A program made the position numbers and the translations under genes. The notes under the pieces were generated by a model. The model worked only from the letters and a program-made list of their open reading frames with translations. It was not told where the DNA came from and made no database searches. Positions 62,082 through 64,000 of a DNA stretch of 64,000 bases are shown piece after piece. This DNA is from Reinekea blandensis MED297 (GTDB taxonomy: Bacteria > Pseudomonadota > Gammaproteobacteria > Pseudomonadales > Natronospirillaceae). The stretch's first letter is position 1. Each line of letters opens with the position of its first letter. The DNA is taken from contig NZ_CH724151.1 in NCBI RefSeq assembly GCF_000153185.1, forward strand, positions 325,154 to 389,153, read 5' to 3'.

Positions 62082-63032
62082 TCAGATCCACTGCCAGGCT
62101 TTCATGGCCACCAGTCCGACACTGGTGGTCAACAAACTCAAGACAGTCGTCACGGCAATAATACTGGCGGCGAGGCTGGCATTGCCGCCCATGGCACGAA
62201 CCATCATATAACTGGCCGCCGCGGTCGGCGTGGCCATCATTAAATACATAACGCCCAGCTCCATTCCCCGAAACCCGAAAAGGAAAGCCAGACCGGCGGC
62301 CATGTAGGGTAAAACAATTAACTTCAACAGGCTGGCCCAGGCCGTCACCCGCCCGGCGGAAATGAACCCCGACCACGACAAGCTCGCACCGATACTCAAC
62401 AGCGCTAAAGGCAAGGTCATCTGCGCCAAATACTCAGCAGCTTCGACCACAAAACCCGGTACCGGCACGCCCGACGTACGCCATACGCCAGATACCAGGA
62501 TGGCAATGATCAGCGGGTTGCGAATAAGACTGGAGAAGGTTGAACGAAGGATCGAACGTTCCGATTCCGAAGTGGTCCATCGGTTCAGCGTCATCACGGC
62601 CAGGACGTTATAAACCAGCGATAGCACCGCCAGATATACCGATGCGAGTGTCGCACCTTCGACCCCAAAAGCACTGTAGCAAAATGCCAGTCCCACAATG
62701 CCCATATTGCCGCGGAACGAGCCCTGCACAAACACGCCGCGCTCCTCACGTATGGGGGTCACCCATCGGCTGAGCAGGCTCAACAGGAAAAAGGATCCCA
62801 CAGTAAACAGGGCGCCAAAGCCGACAATGGTCCAGGAAACCTGTGAATCTGCATCCGCGGTCACAATGTTAACGAACAGCAACGCCGGCAACGCCACATT
62901 AAACACCAGTTTTGATGCACCCTGATTAAATGGCTCACTGATCCACTCCAAACGCCGAAACCAGACACCGAGCACAACCAGTATGGCGATAGGCAAAGTC
63001 ACCTGCAGAGAAAACAGAATCAGCTCGAGCAA
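62082..63032 (-). CDS. AEC-family transporter
   Basis: 316 residues with about ten hydrophobic helices in the two-half layout of auxin-efflux-carrier-type transporters (VTLPIAILVVLGVWFR, then the central gap and ALPALLFVNIV; later PTAAASYMMVRAMGG). It exports or imports small carboxylates or similar in relatives; the substrate here is unknown. It is convergent with the MBL gene, 3 bases apart, and unrelated to EPS synthesis. Confidence 0.85.
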   Translation of the reverse strand: MLELILFSLQVTLPIAILVVLGVWFRRLEWISEPFNQGASKLVFNVALPALLFVNIVTADADSQVSWTIVGFGALFTVGSFFLLSLLSRWVTPIREERGVFVQGSFRGNMGIVGLAFCYSAFGVEGATLASVYLAVLSLVYNVLAVMTLNRWTTSESERSILRSTFSSLIRNPLIIAILVSGVWRTSGVPVPGFVVEAAEYLAQMTLPLALLSIGASLSWSGFISAGRVTAWASLLKLIVLPYMAAGLAFLFGFRGMELGVMYLMMATPTAAASYMMVRAMGGNASLAASIIAVTTVLSLLTTSVGLVAMKAWQWI

Positions 63033-63214
63033 GACGTTCTCCTTGAAACCGAAGCACGCAAAGAGCGGTCTCGATTCGTAACGAATGGATTGGAAAGTGT
63101 CGCAGTTTACCAGAATCTTGAGGGTTGTCTGGAAGGAAAGCGCGTCATTGAAATGATCAGCATCAAGTCCGACGCAGGTACGAAAAACAGGGAAAATAAA
63201 GGGGCGTACTCATT

Positions 63215-63239
63215 AAAAACGCCCCACTTCGGGGCGTTT
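63215..63239 (-). terminator. Terminator after the DUF3461 gene
   Basis: Perfect 9-bp stem AAACGCCCC (63217-63225) / GGGGCGTTT (63231-63239), 5-base loop. On the minus strand it is followed by more T bases, making a good terminator 12 bases after the DUF3461 stop. Confidence 0.8.
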
Positions 63240-63250
63240 CAAGGCGGGTT

Positions 63251-63628
63251 TTACAGTCGTTCCAAATCCGCTTCAATTTCAGCAATTTTAGAATTGACGA
63301 CCTTTTCCAGATGACGAAGATCGGACAGGATTTTTTTCTTCACATCGGTTTCCTGCTCTTCGTGGCGGGCGATCTGATCCAGCTCTTCGATCACATAGCG
63401 CAGTGTCGGCGCAATTTCAGACATGTCGCTGTAAGAGCCGGAACCACTATCTACTTTGACCCGCTTCTGCTGGCGTGGATATTTGAATTTTTCGCTGCGG
63501 GCAAACAAGTCACCCTTGTCGCGTCGATAATAAACTTTCAATACATCGGCCCGGCCTTCCGTACGGACGGTGTATTTTTCAATTTGGTCGACATCGGTGA
63601 TGCCTATTGCTTTCAGATTTTCGTACAT
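63251..63628 (-). CDS. DUF3461 family protein
   Basis: 125 residues, cytoplasmic, starting MYENLKAIGITDVDQIEKY, a recognisable DUF3461 start. Mid-protein YRRDKGDLFARSEKFKYPRQ is basic, and the C-terminal half (about 65-125) is a charged helix with likely coiled coil (EELDQIARHEEQETDVKKKI). Function unknown; a single gene with its own terminator. Confidence 0.85.
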   Translation of the reverse strand: MYENLKAIGITDVDQIEKYTVRTEGRADVLKVYYRRDKGDLFARSEKFKYPRQQKRVKVDSGSGSYSDMSEIAPTLRYVIEELDQIARHEEQETDVKKKILSDLRHLEKVVNSKIAEIEADLERL

Positions 63629-63873
63629 TCGGATGATCCAGTCTCAGATGAGGAGTGTTGAAGCCAAGGACGCCTTCGAATGAATCCGCCATTGGACAGT
63701 TAACGATCAGATTAGACCAGTTCGCAAGCCATTCCAAGCACTGGTCGGAAGGAACGTCGCAACGCTGCAATTCTCGTCACATTCCCGCAGGAACTGTAAG
63801 GTTATGCACCGTTTTGAGTCAGCTCTCACTTCGGGTTACAGTGACCCATCGCTTTATCGATCACGGTAATTTT

Positions 63874-64000
63874 ATGGCCTTACACATGCGACTGATGCAG
63901 CAGGAAATGTATCTGCCCAACGTCACTTCCACCTCAGAACTGATGCGCGCGATTGCCCCGCTGAAGCGGTATTGCAAGGAGCAGTCCAACATCGCGCTGG
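63874..64000 (+). CDS. Start of an unidentified protein, cut by the window end
   Basis: An open frame runs from ATG 63874 (or GTG 63841) to the last base, giving about 42 residues: MALHMRLMQQEMYLP, then NVTSTSELMRAIAPLKRY. No family recognised. The frame is open further upstream, so the start is uncertain. Preceded by a 245-base gap from the divergent DUF3461 gene that holds no other supported gene. Confidence 0.4.
   Translation, partial: MALHMRLMQQEMYLPNVTSTSELMRAIAPLKRYCKEQSNIAL

Overview
The window looks like chromosome from a Gram-negative gammaproteobacterium. The evidence is the glmU-glmS pair, the DUF3461 protein, lipoproteins with lipoboxes, an outer-membrane beta-barrel, a Wza-type exporter and a complete exosortase-A (XrtA/PEP-CTERM) exopolysaccharide (EPS) system. 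A marine Oceanospirillales-like host is a guess. No rRNA, tRNA, CRISPR array, insertion sequence or phage gene was seen.

Layout. (1) 1-2123, minus: glmS (cut by the window edge) and glmU, which supply GlcN-6-P and UDP-GlcNAc. (2) 2520-4035, plus: three tandem paralogous Fn3-like lipoproteins. (3) 4175-10199, plus: prsK-prsR-prsT, the histidine kinase, sigma-54 activator and TPR lipoprotein of the XrtA system. (4) 10212-28535: an AT-richer glycan-assembly block with an aminotransferase-like protein, about seven glycosyltransferases or GT-like proteins, an exported beta-helix protein, a PglK-like ABC transporter, an asparagine-synthase-type amidotransferase, an O-antigen-ligase-like polymerase and a low-molecular-weight tyrosine phosphatase. 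(5) 28717-38084: ATP-grasp protein, two polysaccharide deacetylases, exosortase A with EpsI domain, a FemAB-like protein, a GNAT protein, a small membrane protein and an exported caspase-like protease. (6) 38243-49528, plus: nine tightly packed genes (ACP, acyl-CoA dehydrogenase-like flavoprotein, DUF1839, GH2 hydrolase, fused alpha/beta hydrolase, acyltransferase-3, second ACP, FkbH-like protein, second fused hydrolase). (7) 49464-57318, minus: the probable operon TIGR03013-type sugar-phosphate transferase, Wza-like exporter, Wzz-like protein, degenerate tyrosine autokinase, beta-barrel, AMP-forming ligase, SGNH lipoprotein. (8) 57725-61005, plus: XrtA deacetylase, UDP-GlcNAc 6-dehydrogenase, XrtA ATPase, then a strong terminator. 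(9) 61227-64000: MBL-fold hydrolase, AEC transporter, DUF3461 protein and the start of an unidentified gene.

How it fits together (inference). Nucleotide sugars from glmS/glmU and the TviB-like dehydrogenase are built into a lipid-linked repeat by the sugar-phosphate transferase and glycosyltransferases. The repeat is flipped (no Wzx is present, so the ABC transporter is the candidate), polymerised by the Wzy-like protein, and exported through the Wzz/Wza/beta-barrel envelope complex. PrsK/PrsR probably control the exosortase substrates, none of which is in the window.

The most unusual part is region 6 with the ligase of region 7. It contains an amino-acid-type adenylating enzyme, two carrier proteins, an FkbH-type enzyme, an acyl-CoA dehydrogenase-like flavoprotein, a possible BtrH-like acyltransferase (DUF1839), a membrane acyltransferase and two tandem-domain hydrolases with a Cys nucleophile elbow. 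It reads like a carrier-protein pathway that makes an unusual acyl group and places it on the polysaccharide or a glycolipid.
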